This document shows, piece after piece, positions 1 to 8,343 of a stretch of DNA of 53,463 nt. Every line of letters begins with the position of its first letter. The stretch's first letter is position 1. Source of the stretch: Dulcicalothrix desertica PCC 7102 (lineage in GTDB: Bacteria > Cyanobacteriota > Cyanobacteriia > Cyanobacteriales > Nostocaceae); assembly GCF_003991905.1 (NCBI RefSeq), contig NZ_RSCL01000044.1:1-53463 (forward strand), read 5' to 3'. Position numbers and translations under genes: made by a program. A model generated the notes under the pieces. The model did not search any database and had not been told where the DNA came from. It saw only the letters and a list, made by a program, of their open reading frames with translations.

Positions 1-80
1 CATCCTTGCCCGCCCATAGTTTGAACGGGCAAGGATGCCCATTCCACAATATGGAGAATTAAATTTTTGGAAGTCCCTTA
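1..80. repeat. Partial MITE copy (inner and right part), identical to the window's last 80 bases
   Basis: The first 80 bases are identical to 53384-53463. They contain the right half of a hairpin (arms around 1-12 and 26-37) and a right terminal inverted repeat ending in TGGAAGTCCCTTA at 68-80. The complete element, with both terminal repeats, is at 53335-53463. Either the window is a linear contig broken inside a multicopy repeat at both ends, or it is a circle of about 53.4 kb with an assembly overlap. The sequence alone does not decide. The repeat end coincides with the window end, which mildly favours a repeat-induced break. Confidence 0.85.
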
Positions 81-559
81 AAGGAAAACCCAAGCAGCGC
101 AAAGAGTCAAAATTTGGTTTGATACGCCAACTTTATGAAAAAGGGCTAGAAGAACAAGATATTCGTAACCTCTATAGATTTATAGATTGGGTTATAATTT
201 TACCAGAAAGGCTAGAAAATAAATTTTGGGAAGAATTAAAACAATTTGAAGAGGAGCAGAGTATGCCTTATCTTACCACAGGTGAGCGAATTGGTTACAA
301 ACGCGGTAGAGTTGAAGGACGACAAGAAGGAAGACAAGAAGGAAGACAAGAAGGAAGACAAGAAGGACGAGAAGAAGGACGAATAGAAGGTGAACAATCG
401 TTAATTCTACGCTTGCTGTCACGACGATTTGGAGAATTATTGCCTCAAGTGCGCGTGCGTGTTGAGTCTATGAACTCAAGTGAGTTAGAAGCACTTGGCG
501 AAGCGTTATTAGATTTTGCTAGTATTGATGATTTGAACAACTGGTTGCACGAACATTAA
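35..559 (+). pseudogene. Truncated Rpn-family (DUF4351-type) protein, N-terminus replaced by a MITE
   Basis: The readable frame encodes 174 residues. The first 15 or so come from the adjacent MITE, not from the gene. The remainder resembles the C-terminal half of cyanobacterial Rpn/PD-(D/E)XK 'recombination-promoting nuclease' proteins: the FRFIDWVIILPE and FEEEQSMPYLT segments, then tandem GRQEG pentads (about residues 93-118), then a DUF4351-like end (SLILRLLSRRFGEL). The usual N-terminal nuclease domain of about 150-200 residues is absent, so nuclease activity is unlikely. The four-fold EGRQ repeat comes from 12-base tandem repeats at roughly 316-370, which expand and contract easily. The start codon at 35 lies inside the mobile repeat, so translation from it would be accidental. 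It could instead be the intact end of a gene split by a contig break. Confidence 0.7.
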
Positions 560-599
560 ATAATAGGTTTGTAGTATTTGCGGCTTGAGAGGCAATGTT

Positions 600-858
600 G
601 TAAAAGTTACAGATTCTCTTAAGCCTGCTACTTAAAACTTTAATTATCTCTTGCGGATTTAATTAAATCGGCGCCAAATTCACCAATCATTCGAGGGATG
701 CTTGCTTAAAAGCAGTATTATTGGGTAATGCCATCTGCCAATCTCGCAATGTTTCTACGTCAACAACAGGGTTAAGAAATTCTCCATAAGAACTTCAGCA
801 ATATGTAAATTGTCATAACACCAGTTCTCAATTTTTGCGGCGATGAAAGTAATCTACA
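600..858 (-). pseudogene. Decayed, unidentified coding remnant
   Basis: Read on the minus strand, three short stretches of protein-like sequence lie in successive frames. One contains IENWCYDNLHIAEVLME, the next VETLRDWQMALPNN, and the last MIGEFGADLIKSARD before a stop. This pattern fits one gene broken by at least two frameshifts. I do not recognise the family. Nothing else is visible between the Rpn remnant and the DUF411 gene. Confidence 0.4.
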
Positions 859-1377
859 CTACAGATATTGGTTAAATACTCCAATTCTGTTTTTGTTATC
901 GAAGGAAAGGACGCTAAATGGGTCTTTTCTATCACCCATCTCCATTCCAGGAGTACCTACAGGCATATTAGGAACAGATAAGCCAGAGATATTTGATTTT
1001 TTCTCAAGCAAACGTTTGATATCATTTGCCGGAACATGTCCTTCAATAACATACCCATCTATCATTGCTGTATGGCAAGATGTTAAGTTATCGGGAACTT
1101 GCAACTTCTGTTTTACTGCCTCAATATCAGATGTCGGAAAATCTTGGACAGAGAAACCCTCTGTTTTTAAATGCTTAATCCACCCACCGCAACAGGTACA
1201 CTCAGGACTACGATACACGATTATATGCGGTGTTTGAGCTTTTAACGTTGGCTGAGTAATTGTGCTTGCATAGCTTACAGGAGCAGTGATTCCTAAAATA
1301 CTTAACATGATTACTGTAGTTATTGCTACAATTGCAAGACTTGCTACGATAGAGTACAAACTGTTTCGGCGCCTCAT
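859..1377 (-). CDS. DUF411 family metal-binding protein, membrane-anchored or exported
   Basis: The protein has an N-terminal hydrophobic segment (about residues 6-35 from this start) that looks like a signal peptide or membrane anchor. A DUF411 domain follows, opening with VYRSPECTCCGGWIKHL; the C-x-C-C cluster is the family signature. The rest of the domain matches too: DNLTSCHTAMIDGYVIEGHVP, with Cys and His residues that could bind copper or a similar soft metal. DUF411 proteins are found near copper-handling genes and are presumed periplasmic metal binders; no substrate has been shown for this one. I chose the ATG at 1377 because AGGAAAT lies about 7 bases upstream. A start at 1416 would add 13 basic residues and has no clear ribosome site. 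Two GGCGCC sites flank the start region. It is transcribed divergently from the histidine kinase. Confidence 0.8.
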   Translation of the reverse strand: MRRRNSLYSIVASLAIVAITTVIMLSILGITAPVSYASTITQPTLKAQTPHIIVYRSPECTCCGGWIKHLKTEGFSVQDFPTSDIEAVKQKLQVPDNLTSCHTAMIDGYVIEGHVPANDIKRLLEKKSNISGLSVPNMPVGTPGMEMGDRKDPFSVLSFDNKNRIGVFNQYL

Positions 1378-1756
1378 TTTAAATTTCCTATAATATCGTC
1401 TAAACTTATAGTACATATTTTTTTATTATTAATGCTTTCAGGCGCCGTTTTGCCTACACAAAGCTCGCTGTTGTGTATGATTATGTATAAAAAGTATGCT
1501 AATTATAGATGTTCATCCTGTAAAATAGCGCTTATTTTGCGCTAAGTACTTAAGTTTTTAAATTGATTGTGATTATATTAACTAGGAGTGGGTGCGTGAT
1601 GCTATAAGTAACTGCGCTTCGTTTCAGGATTTTAGGTTTTTGTATTTCTTTGGGTAGAGTTGATTTGAGTTAGTACTAATGCTATATTACATTAGCAGCT
1701 ATTGCTGGTGCTGTTATAGTAAGTCGATGAGATTGTACTCCTTTCGAGATGTTGAT

Positions 1757-4700
1757 ATGAAGTCGCTTCAGGTTCTCTTGCTTGACAACAATCTTGAGGA
1801 TGCCGATCTAATTAAAGCTACCTTGCGTCAGGGGGCCATTAATTGTGAATTATTGAGAGTGGAAACCCGCTCAGATTTCGTTGCAGCACTCGATAATAAT
1901 GTATTTGACTTAGTTTTGGCTGATTTTGCGGTTCCTGATATTAATGGACTTTCTGCTCTAGAAATTGCCTGTAAAATTAGTCCTGATGTTCCATTTATTT
2001 TTGTATCTAGCAGTTTGGATGAGGAGTTAGAGATTGTAGCACTTAAAAATGGCGCCACCGATTATGTACTCAAACAACGTATAAAACGGTTAGTACCATC
2101 TGTAATACGGGCATTGCAGCAAATTCGAGATATTAGCGAGCGTAAATGTGCAGAACTCAACGCCAAATTTCTTGATAAAATTAGTCAAGACTTGGTGGAT
2201 ATAGATGATGTAGATAAGATTGTGCAATTGGTCGGCGAAAAGCTTTGGGGTTATATCAATACTTCAAGCTGTGTGTTTACCAAAATTAATTTGGCGACAG
2301 ATGAAGCGTTAATTGAATATAATTGGCATCAAGATAATATACCGAGTTTGGTTGGCGCCTATCGCATTTCAGAGTTTGTTACCGACGAATTTTTAATCGC
2401 CGTCCAAACCGGAAAACCTATTGTTGTGAGAAATGTTAATACTGATAAACGTGTTTTTGACGCACAACGCTTTCATAAGCTTAAGATCGGTGCGGAACTT
2501 AATATCCCGTTAATTCGAGACGGGGAATGGAAATTTTCGTTTACTGTGTTTCATTCACAGCCTTATAATTGGCACGATGACGAAATTAAATTGATGCAGG
2601 AATTAGCGAACCGCATCTTTCAAAAATTGGAACGCACACGCGTCGAAACAGCATTGCGTGAATCTGAAGAAAAATATCGCACGTTGTTCGAGTCTATTGA
2701 CCAAGGCTTTTGTATTTGCGAAGTGTTGTTTGACGAAAACGATAAACCAATTGATTATCGGTTTCTTGTAGTGAACCCAGTATTTGAAGCGCTTACGGGA
2801 CTTAGGGAAGCGGCAGGTAAAACCATATCCTCTCTCGTGCCCAATATCGAAGCCTTCTGGTTTGAAATTTATGGTAGAGTTGTGAAAACTGGCGAACCCG
2901 TTCGGTTTGAAAATCAATCGAATGTAATGAATCGTTGGTTTGATATCAACGCTTTTCCCCTTGGCGAACCGCAAAGCCACAAGTTAGGCATCTTATTTAC
3001 AAATACTACGGCGCGTAAAAAAATTGAACAGGAACGGGAGCGTTTTCTTGCCGTAGGTTCAGATTTGCAAGTAGTAGTTGGTATAGACGGTTACTTTAAA
3101 TGGGCCAGTCCAACCTTTGAACGAATGCTTGGCTGGACGGTGGACGAAATGACATCGCGTCCTTGGACTGATTTCTTACACCCAGATGATATCGCTAGAA
3201 CCGAAGCGGAAATAGAGCGTGTTTTGTCGGGTAACAAATCATTTGCATTTGAAAACCGTTATCGTCACAAAGATGGCTCCCAGCATTGGTTGCTTTGGAA
3301 CGCACAGTCGTATCCCAAAGAACAGGTAGTTTACGCGGTTGCCGTTGACATTACTGAGCGCAAAATTGCGGAAATAGCTTTAATCGAAAGCGAGAAGCAA
3401 AGCCGAAATATCTTGGAGAGTATAAAAGATGGCTTCCTAGCGCTCGATTTTAACTGGGAATTTACATATGTAAATCAGGCAGCAGAACATTTGCTTGACT
3501 GTAATGCAGGCGCCTTGCTTGGTAAAAATTTCTGGGAATGGTTTCCTGGACTTGCGGATACTAAATTCGGGCAGCTTCACCGTCGCGTCATGCGTAACCG
3601 TGTGGCTGAGTCATTGACAGCGTTTTACCCAGACCATAATCGCTGGTATGAAGTTAACAGCTACCCAGCAAACAACGGAATTACAATTTTCTTCCGCAAT
3701 ATTACTGATAGTAAACAGGCAGAAGAAGCCTTGCGTCAAAGCGAATCTCGCTTCCGGCTCATGGTTGAAAGTGCCAAAGAATACGCAATTTTTACCCTTG
3801 ACCTTAACGGCATAATTTCTAGTTGGAATTCAGGCGCCGAAAGGGTTTTGGGTTATACAGAGGCTGTTGCTATTGGTTGTAGCGGTCGGTTGATTTTTAC
3901 ACCAGAAGACAACGACATTAATAGAGCCGAGCAAGAAATGGAACTAGCCTTGACAGAAGGACGCGCAGAAAACGAACGTTGGCACATACGCTCTAATGGC
4001 AGTCGCTTTTGGGCAAGCGGTTTAATGATGCCATTGCTTTCAGAAGCGGGAAATGTGCAGGGATTTGTGAAAATTTTGCAGGACAAAACCGAGCAACGGC
4101 AAGCTCATGAACAAATTCAACAACAAGCACAGCAACTGCAACAAGCCAACCGAATTAAAGATGAATTTCTAGCGGTATTATCGCATGAATTGCGTTCACC
4201 TTTAAACCCCATTTTAGGCTGGTCAAAGTTACTTCAAACAGGCAAACTCGACTCTTCCAAAACCGCCCAAGCATTAAACGCCATTGAACGCAACGCCAAG
4301 TTACAATCGGAACTAATCGAAGATTTACTTGATGTCTCCCGAATTTTACAAGGCAAATTGTCTCTAAGTGTTCATCCAGTTGATTTGGCGCCGACAATTG
4401 AAGCTGCAATGGAAACAGTACAGCTAGCAGCACAAGCAAAATCAATCCAAATAAATGCAAAGTTTGAACCAAATATAGGACAAGTTTCAGGTGACGCAAA
4501 TCGATTACAGCAAATAGTTTGGAACCTGCTGTCCAACGCAGTTAAATTTACCGACGTTGGAGGACAAGTAAGCATCGCTCTTAAACATCTTGGGAATACA
4601 GCCCAAATAATCGTCAGCGATAATGGTAAAGGCATTAACCCCGGCTTTCTTCCTTACATATTTGATTATTTTCGTCAAGAAGATGGCAGCATAACCCGAA

Positions 4701-5269
4701 AATTTGGAGGTTTAGGTTTAGGATTAGCAATAGTCCGTCACCTAGTAGAACTACATGGTGGAACCGTTTATGCAGAGAGTTTAGGCGAAGGGCAAGGGGC
4801 AAACTTTACTGTTACATTACCACTCATACCAAATTCTTGCCAAACAAACGTCGATAACAAAGCCTCCGAGTCATCCCTTAATTTAGATGGTATTACAGTT
4901 TTGGTAGTTGATGATAATACCGATACATTAGAGTTTATCGCCTCTATGTTGTCTATATATGGAGCATCAGTAACAGCCGTTAATTCAGGCGCCGAAGCTC
5001 TTGCAACTATAGTCCACAACAAACCAGATATATTAGTAAGTGATATCGGAATGCCAGATATGGACGGTTATACACTCATTCAGCAATTAATAACTTTGGC
5101 GCCGCAATATAGAACTATACCAACAATTGCCCTCACCGCATTCGCTGGAGAAATAAATCAAAAACAAGCTTTGCAAGCAGGATTTCAACGACATTTGTCT
5201 AAACCTATTGAACCACAACTCCTAATTACAACCATCAAAGAATTATTCAACGCATCCCTCATGTCATGA
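1757..5269 (+). CDS. Hybrid sensor histidine kinase (REC-GAF-4xPAS-HisKA-HATPase-REC)
   Basis: A soluble 1170-residue hybrid kinase with no membrane segments. An N-terminal receiver (about 1-125) has phosphoacceptor Asp56 in LVLADFAVPD. A GAF domain (about 140-310) and four PAS domains follow (about 315-800; the PAS-to-PAS joins carry DITERK and NITDSKQ type motifs). Then come a coiled Gln-rich linker and HisKA with His810 in LSHELRSPL. The HATPase_c domain has the N box (NLLSNAVKFT), G1 (DNGKGI) and G2 (GGLGLGLAIV). The C-terminal receiver has Asp1096 in VSDIGMPDMDGY. All phosphorelay residues are present, so it should be active. The GAF/PAS set suggests sensing of a small ligand, redox or light, but I see no definite chromophore Cys. 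An ATG at 1679 is in frame, but the receiver fold begins exactly at 1757. No cognate regulator is adjacent; an IS607-type element follows directly. Confidence 0.88.
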   Translation: MKSLQVLLLDNNLEDADLIKATLRQGAINCELLRVETRSDFVAALDNNVFDLVLADFAVPDINGLSALEIACKISPDVPFIFVSSSLDEELEIVALKNGATDYVLKQRIKRLVPSVIRALQQIRDISERKCAELNAKFLDKISQDLVDIDDVDKIVQLVGEKLWGYINTSSCVFTKINLATDEALIEYNWHQDNIPSLVGAYRISEFVTDEFLIAVQTGKPIVVRNVNTDKRVFDAQRFHKLKIGAELNIPLIRDGEWKFSFTVFHSQPYNWHDDEIKLMQELANRIFQKLERTRVETALRESEEKYRTLFESIDQGFCICEVLFDENDKPIDYRFLVVNPVFEALTGLREAAGKTISSLVPNIEAFWFEIYGRVVKTGEPVRFENQSNVMNRWFDINAFPLGEPQSHKLGILFTNTTARKKIEQERERFLAVGSDLQVVVGIDGYFKWASPTFERMLGWTVDEMTSRPWTDFLHPDDIARTEAEIERVLSGNKSFAFENRYRHKDGSQHWLLWNAQSYPKEQVVYAVAVDITERKIAEIALIESEKQSRNILESIKDGFLALDFNWEFTYVNQAAEHLLDCNAGALLGKNFWEWFPGLADTKFGQLHRRVMRNRVAESLTAFYPDHNRWYEVNSYPANNGITIFFRNITDSKQAEEALRQSESRFRLMVESAKEYAIFTLDLNGIISSWNSGAERVLGYTEAVAIGCSGRLIFTPEDNDINRAEQEMELALTEGRAENERWHIRSNGSRFWASGLMMPLLSEAGNVQGFVKILQDKTEQRQAHEQIQQQAQQLQQANRIKDEFLAVLSHELRSPLNPILGWSKLLQTGKLDSSKTAQALNAIERNAKLQSELIEDLLDVSRILQGKLSLSVHPVDLAPTIEAAMETVQLAAQAKSIQINAKFEPNIGQVSGDANRLQQIVWNLLSNAVKFTDVGGQVSIALKHLGNTAQIIVSDNGKGINPGFLPYIFDYFRQEDGSITRKFGGLGLGLAIVRHLVELHGGTVYAESLGEGQGANFTVTLPLIPNSCQTNVDNKASESSLNLDGITVLVVDDNTDTLEFIASMLSIYGASVTAVNSGAEALATIVHNKPDILVSDIGMPDMDGYTLIQQLITLAPQYRTIPTIALTAFAGEINQKQALQAGFQRHLSKPIEPQLLITTIKELFNASLMS

Positions 5270-5416
5270 GTCGCGAACGAAGGGCGCAGTTTTCCCGCAG
5301 CGTAGCATCTTAGCATTATTGTACTAATATATATTGTGTCAACCAGCATTTTTCTGTCGTTGCATCTAATATCAATGTAGTGTAACATATCATGGTAAAG
5401 CGTAGTTAATCTGTGA

Positions 5417-5989
5417 ATGTATATAACGCCACAAGAAGCACAAAGACGGTATGGTTTCCATCCAAGAACCCTAGTGGATTGGGCAAATGACGGAAAAATA
5501 GAATGTATCAAGTCTCCAGGTGGTCATAGACGGTACTCAGTATCCAGTCTCGAACAAATTAAATCTGGTTCAATAACCACAATTTTATATGCGCGCGTTT
5601 CAACAAGTTCTCAGAAAGATGATTTAAAAACACAGATTGAGTACTTAGCAAACCATTACCCAGGCAATGAGTGTATTACGGATATCGGTTCAGGACTAAA
5701 TTTCAAGCGTAAGAAATTCATACAGGTGATGGAAAAAGTCGCAAAGGGTGAAGTTACAAATATTGTAGTTGCCCATAAGGATAGGTTGGCAAGGTTTGGA
5801 TTTGACTTCATTGAATGGTTTTGTAACCTGAATGGCTGCAAGATAATTGTTTTAAATAATACCTACAAACCTCCGCATCAAGAAATGATGGAGGATTTTA
5901 TGAGCATAATGCATTGTTTCAGCAGCAAACTTTATTTCCTGCGTAAGTACGAAAAAAAGATTTTAAATGAGGTTGACAAAACAGAGTAA
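5417..5989 (+). CDS. tnpA: IS607-family serine recombinase TnpA
   Basis: A 190-residue serine-recombinase transposase. The N-terminus is a MerR-like helix-turn-helix (MYITPQEAQRRYGFHPRTL, then the wing GGHRRYS at about residues 35-41). The catalytic serine is in ILYARVSTSSQKDDL, the resolvase nucleophile motif. Further resolvase signatures are present (AHKDRLARFGFDFIEW). Length is normal for IS607 TnpA. The enzyme catalyses circularisation and reinsertion of the element, typically without sequence-specific target choice. The very C-terminus (FLRKYEKKILNEVDKTE) is intact in outline. It starts with an ATG that follows CTGTGA closely, with no strong ribosome site visible. The protein looks functional. 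Confidence 0.88.
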   Translation: MYITPQEAQRRYGFHPRTLVDWANDGKIECIKSPGGHRRYSVSSLEQIKSGSITTILYARVSTSSQKDDLKTQIEYLANHYPGNECITDIGSGLNFKRKKFIQVMEKVAKGEVTNIVVAHKDRLARFGFDFIEWFCNLNGCKIIVLNNTYKPPHQEMMEDFMSIMHCFSSKLYFLRKYEKKILNEVDKTE

Positions 5990-6030
5990 TTCTGTGATAA
6001 TCGTTTTAAGCGAAGGAAAAACAGGGTGGT

Positions 6031-7386
6031 TTGTCAATGCTACAGAAAAAGAAAGGTTACAACATTGGAACTAAGTCTTTACAATGCAAATTGATTCGTA
6101 ATGGGATTGAGTTGATTGAAACAAGATTGGCTTATAACGAAGTTGTAAATTTCTATTTTGCATTGATAAATACTTATCCGGAACACGTTTTGTCGGATGA
6201 TTCTGAGTACTCAGGATGGAGAGCTTATGAATTACTAAGTAATCCAGGTAGCGAATTTGCACTTCCATTTGATATTCCATCTCAGTTAAAGCGTTCCGCA
6301 ATTCGTAAGGCAATCGGTGCATGGGAATCGTGGAATACTTCATACCAGAAATGGAAGGATAGACCGAATAAAAAGAAACATCACCGACCTCCAGTACAGC
6401 CCAGAAAATTTAATTTTTCTCCCAGTTATGATGCTGGAGTTTGGAAGGATGACTTCGACGGAAATATCTTGCTAAAAATTAAAAATAAAGGTCAATGGAA
6501 GTGGATTAAATTTGATTATCAAAGTCGGTCATTTGTTCATGACCCTACAGGATTAAATGGTTGGCATAAAGCATCACCAAGCATTGTAATTAAAGGAAAC
6601 AAGGCTTATCTAACATTCAGTTTACAAAAATATATTCCCGCTACAGGAGGAATTAAAAATCAACTTGCTAAAAACTCAGTACGAGTCTTAGGGGTTGATA
6701 TGGATTTAGATCGTAATATTGCTATTCTTTCCGTTCTAGAAATCGACGCTAACGGTGTAGTTGTGGAAGTTGCACGACACTTCATATCTCAATCGAACCA
6801 TACAAAGCGTAGGAAGAGACGACTAGGACGGATAGCAATCCGAATGCAAAAAACTGGAATTATAAATAAAGGTTTTTGTAATCGACGCTGGGAACAAATA
6901 CACAATGCAGAAAGGGAAATGAGTAGAAGAGTTGCACGAAGAATTGCACATTTTGCTCATGATTGGAAATGTTCTGTAATTGCGTTTGAACATCTTACCA
7001 ATTTAAAACCTTGTCGCGGAAAATATTCCCGTCGTTCAAATCAAAAACGAGCTTATTGGTTAAAATCTAAGGTGTTTCAAGAAACCAACCGGATAGCGTA
7101 TCAAGACTATGGGATACTAACTACTCGTGTTAACCCCAGATACACTTCAAGATTAGACCCTTGGAATAACGAATTGTACAGGATTAATTTACACAGTGGT
7201 GAAGTAGCAATACGCATGATTCATGACGGGAAATTAGAACCAAAATATGAACCAGGTGCTGACTTTGTGGTTAATCCTAAAAATTGTTATTCTGCCCATT
7301 CCGGTTTAAACGCTGCTCGAAACATCGGATTAAAAGCAATAATACGACATCGAACTAACGCAGTCTTTGTACTGCGGAAAGCCTAG
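6031..7386 (+). CDS. tnpB: TnpB-like RNA-guided nuclease homologue with altered RuvC-III and no zinc ribbon
   Basis: A 451-residue TnpB relative downstream of IS607 tnpA. Numbering is from the TTG at 6031; the ATG at 6037, with GGTGG upstream, is the likelier true start. RuvC-I is GVDMDLDRNIAI with Asp223. The basic bridge region is HTKRRKRRLGR. RuvC-II is VIAFEHLTNLK with Glu320. RuvC-III reads AHSGLNAARNIG, where the family has D-x-N-A-A; the catalytic Asp is Gly425 here (GGT at 7303-7305). The usual CxxC...CxxC zinc ribbon between RuvC-II and RuvC-III is missing, with only Cys419 in that stretch. TnpB proteins normally cut DNA guided by an RNA encoded at the element's right end, which keeps the IS from being lost. 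By sequence this one may bind but not cut. The reading frame is intact. Confidence 0.82.
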   Translation: MSMLQKKKGYNIGTKSLQCKLIRNGIELIETRLAYNEVVNFYFALINTYPEHVLSDDSEYSGWRAYELLSNPGSEFALPFDIPSQLKRSAIRKAIGAWESWNTSYQKWKDRPNKKKHHRPPVQPRKFNFSPSYDAGVWKDDFDGNILLKIKNKGQWKWIKFDYQSRSFVHDPTGLNGWHKASPSIVIKGNKAYLTFSLQKYIPATGGIKNQLAKNSVRVLGVDMDLDRNIAILSVLEIDANGVVVEVARHFISQSNHTKRRKRRLGRIAIRMQKTGIINKGFCNRRWEQIHNAEREMSRRVARRIAHFAHDWKCSVIAFEHLTNLKPCRGKYSRRSNQKRAYWLKSKVFQETNRIAYQDYGILTTRVNPRYTSRLDPWNNELYRINLHSGEVAIRMIHDGKLEPKYEPGADFVVNPKNCYSAHSGLNAARNIGLKAIIRHRTNAVFVLRKA

Positions 7387-7600
7387 CTTAGTAACAGATT
7401 AGGTATGCAATGAATCTTGAGCGGTAAGCAACGACCACATTCATTGTATTGGGCTTGGGTAGTCTGCCTGTAAAATTCCTACCATCCTACGTACCATGTG
7501 GTTGAGTTTAAGACTCGCTTGCTACTGGTCACGACTACAGAGGAGTTTTGCGAAGTGAACAGCAAAAAACGAGTTTTTCTTACGATTTACTACGCTTTGT
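7387..7600 (+). ncRNA. Candidate right-end guide (omega/re) RNA of the IS607 TnpB
   Basis: Directly after the tnpB stop there is no believable gene but clear secondary structure. CAATGAAT (7408-7415) pairs perfectly with ATTCATTG (7439-7446), and GGTAG near 7458 can pair with CTACC near 7482. TnpB guide RNAs are transcribed from exactly this position, at the 3' end of the element. The 3' limit, and so the guide segment, cannot be set without the IS boundary. This is inferred from position and pairing only. Confidence 0.4.
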
Positions 7601-7648
7601 TGACTACTCTTTATAGAAAATTTATAATATCCATAACTGATTACGATT

Positions 7649-7759
7649 ATGTTAGGTCAATTACTAGGCGGACGTTATAAAATCGTCCAAAATTTGGGCA
7701 CAGGTAGCTTTGGTCATACTTACATTGCTTTAGACCTCAAACTTTTGGCTCTTCCGTAA
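7649..7759 (+). pseudogene. Ser/Thr protein kinase, N-terminal fragment
   Basis: The 36-residue frame begins MLGQLLGGRYKIVQNLGTGSFGHTYIALD, which is the start of a cyanobacterial Hanks-type Ser/Thr kinase including the glycine-rich ATP loop (GTGSFG). It is cut after ALDLK, where the MITE at 7747-7941 begins. The frame then ends at a TAA inside the element. The lysine, catalytic loop and all later motifs are missing, and I could not find the rest of the kinase on the far side of the MITE. Non-functional. Confidence 0.8.
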
Positions 7760-7941
7760 TTAGCGTGCTAAATTATTTAAAAATAATCTTGAAATTCTTA
7801 CTAGGCTTTTATTACAGCCATTTTTGATTACAATAATGCATTCTAACTAAAATGTACGACTATAAGCGCCGCGTTTGCCTTGATTTTAAAGGAAAGTTAT
7901 CGACTGAGATTAAAATTTAGCACGCTAATTCCGGAAGAACC
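7747..7941. mobile_element. MITE, ISL3-like terminal repeats, copy 1
   Basis: A 195-base element. Terminal inverted repeats of about 28 bases (7747-7774 and 7914-7941) differ at two positions and share the core TAGCGTGCTAAA. The outer bases GGCTCTTCC resemble ISL3-family ends. A second copy of similar length lies at 10141-10336 in the opposite orientation; their interiors are recognisably related (shared ...TTACAGCCATT... segment). It encodes no protein. It truncates the kinase gene on its left. The 8 bases on either side do not match, so no target duplication is visible. Confidence 0.8.
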
Positions 7942-8288
7942 GAACTAATCAAACTATGTAGAAGACCCGCTATTAAGCTACTTAGAAAGGCACTTTTGTG
8001 CAGGCAAGAATTTTCTGAACCTGAGAGTAATTTTATTACATATATGGCTGGATTTTCTCATCATGAATTTGCAAGAAATAGTTAACCGTTAACTGCTAGG
8101 AGATAAATTAATGGCACCTATCAATATAGTTCGGGTACGCACCATCTCACTAAGGAGTTACAAGTGTAAACACCCAGTCCCAGCGTTATATTGTTCGCAC
8201 AAGTACAAACTGTGAGATTATTTTGTCGTGTCCCGTTTAAGCTTTTGTTGGTGCTGAATAATTCGTTTAATTCGTGTCCCGTGATTAG
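7942..8288. other. Intergenic relic DNA
   Basis: Between the MITE and the cyAbrB terminator there is no convincing gene. Two overlapping open stretches of about 45 codons (roughly 7955-8085) could be gene debris but match nothing I recognise. The kinase does not continue here. Confidence 0.4.
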
Positions 8289-8321
8289 AAAAGGCGCCCC
8301 AAGTTTATCACAAAGGGCGCC
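8289..8321 (-). terminator. Possible terminator of cyAbrB copy 1
   Basis: On the minus strand, arms GGGCGCC and GGCGCCC (8315-8321 and 8293-8299) form a 7-base GC stem with a 15-base loop, followed by TTTTC. It lies about 20 bases after the cyAbrB stop. The stem is built from GGCGCC, the palindrome over-represented in this genome. Confidence 0.5.
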
Positions 8322-8343
8322 CATCATAGATTTAAATTAGCTT

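Larger units (their letters stand above)
5300..7640 (+). mobile_element. IS607-type insertion sequence (tnpA + tnpB)
   Basis: A MerR-headed serine recombinase and a TnpB-like gene in tandem, same strand, 41 bases apart, define an IS607-type unit. IS607 elements lack terminal inverted repeats and make no long target duplication, so the ends cannot be fixed from one copy. The left end lies between the kinase stop (5269) and tnpA (5417). The right end probably lies between the structured region after tnpB and the kinase-fragment ATG at 7649. Coordinates are therefore approximate. Confidence 0.75.

Noticed and set aside
293-375. Short direct repeats that could suggest a CRISPR array
   Set aside because: They are in-frame 12-base repeats coding GRQEG pentads with no spacers; a low-complexity protein repeat.
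5417-7600. TnpA/TnpB region as a Cas12-type CRISPR or CAST system
   Set aside because: No repeat-spacer array, no tnsB/tnsC/tniQ, and the serine recombinase is of IS607 type. It is an insertion sequence, though with an odd TnpB.
7498-7680. 60-codon frame after tnpB
   Set aside because: It overlaps the structured right-end region and the kinase start, and has no recognisable product.
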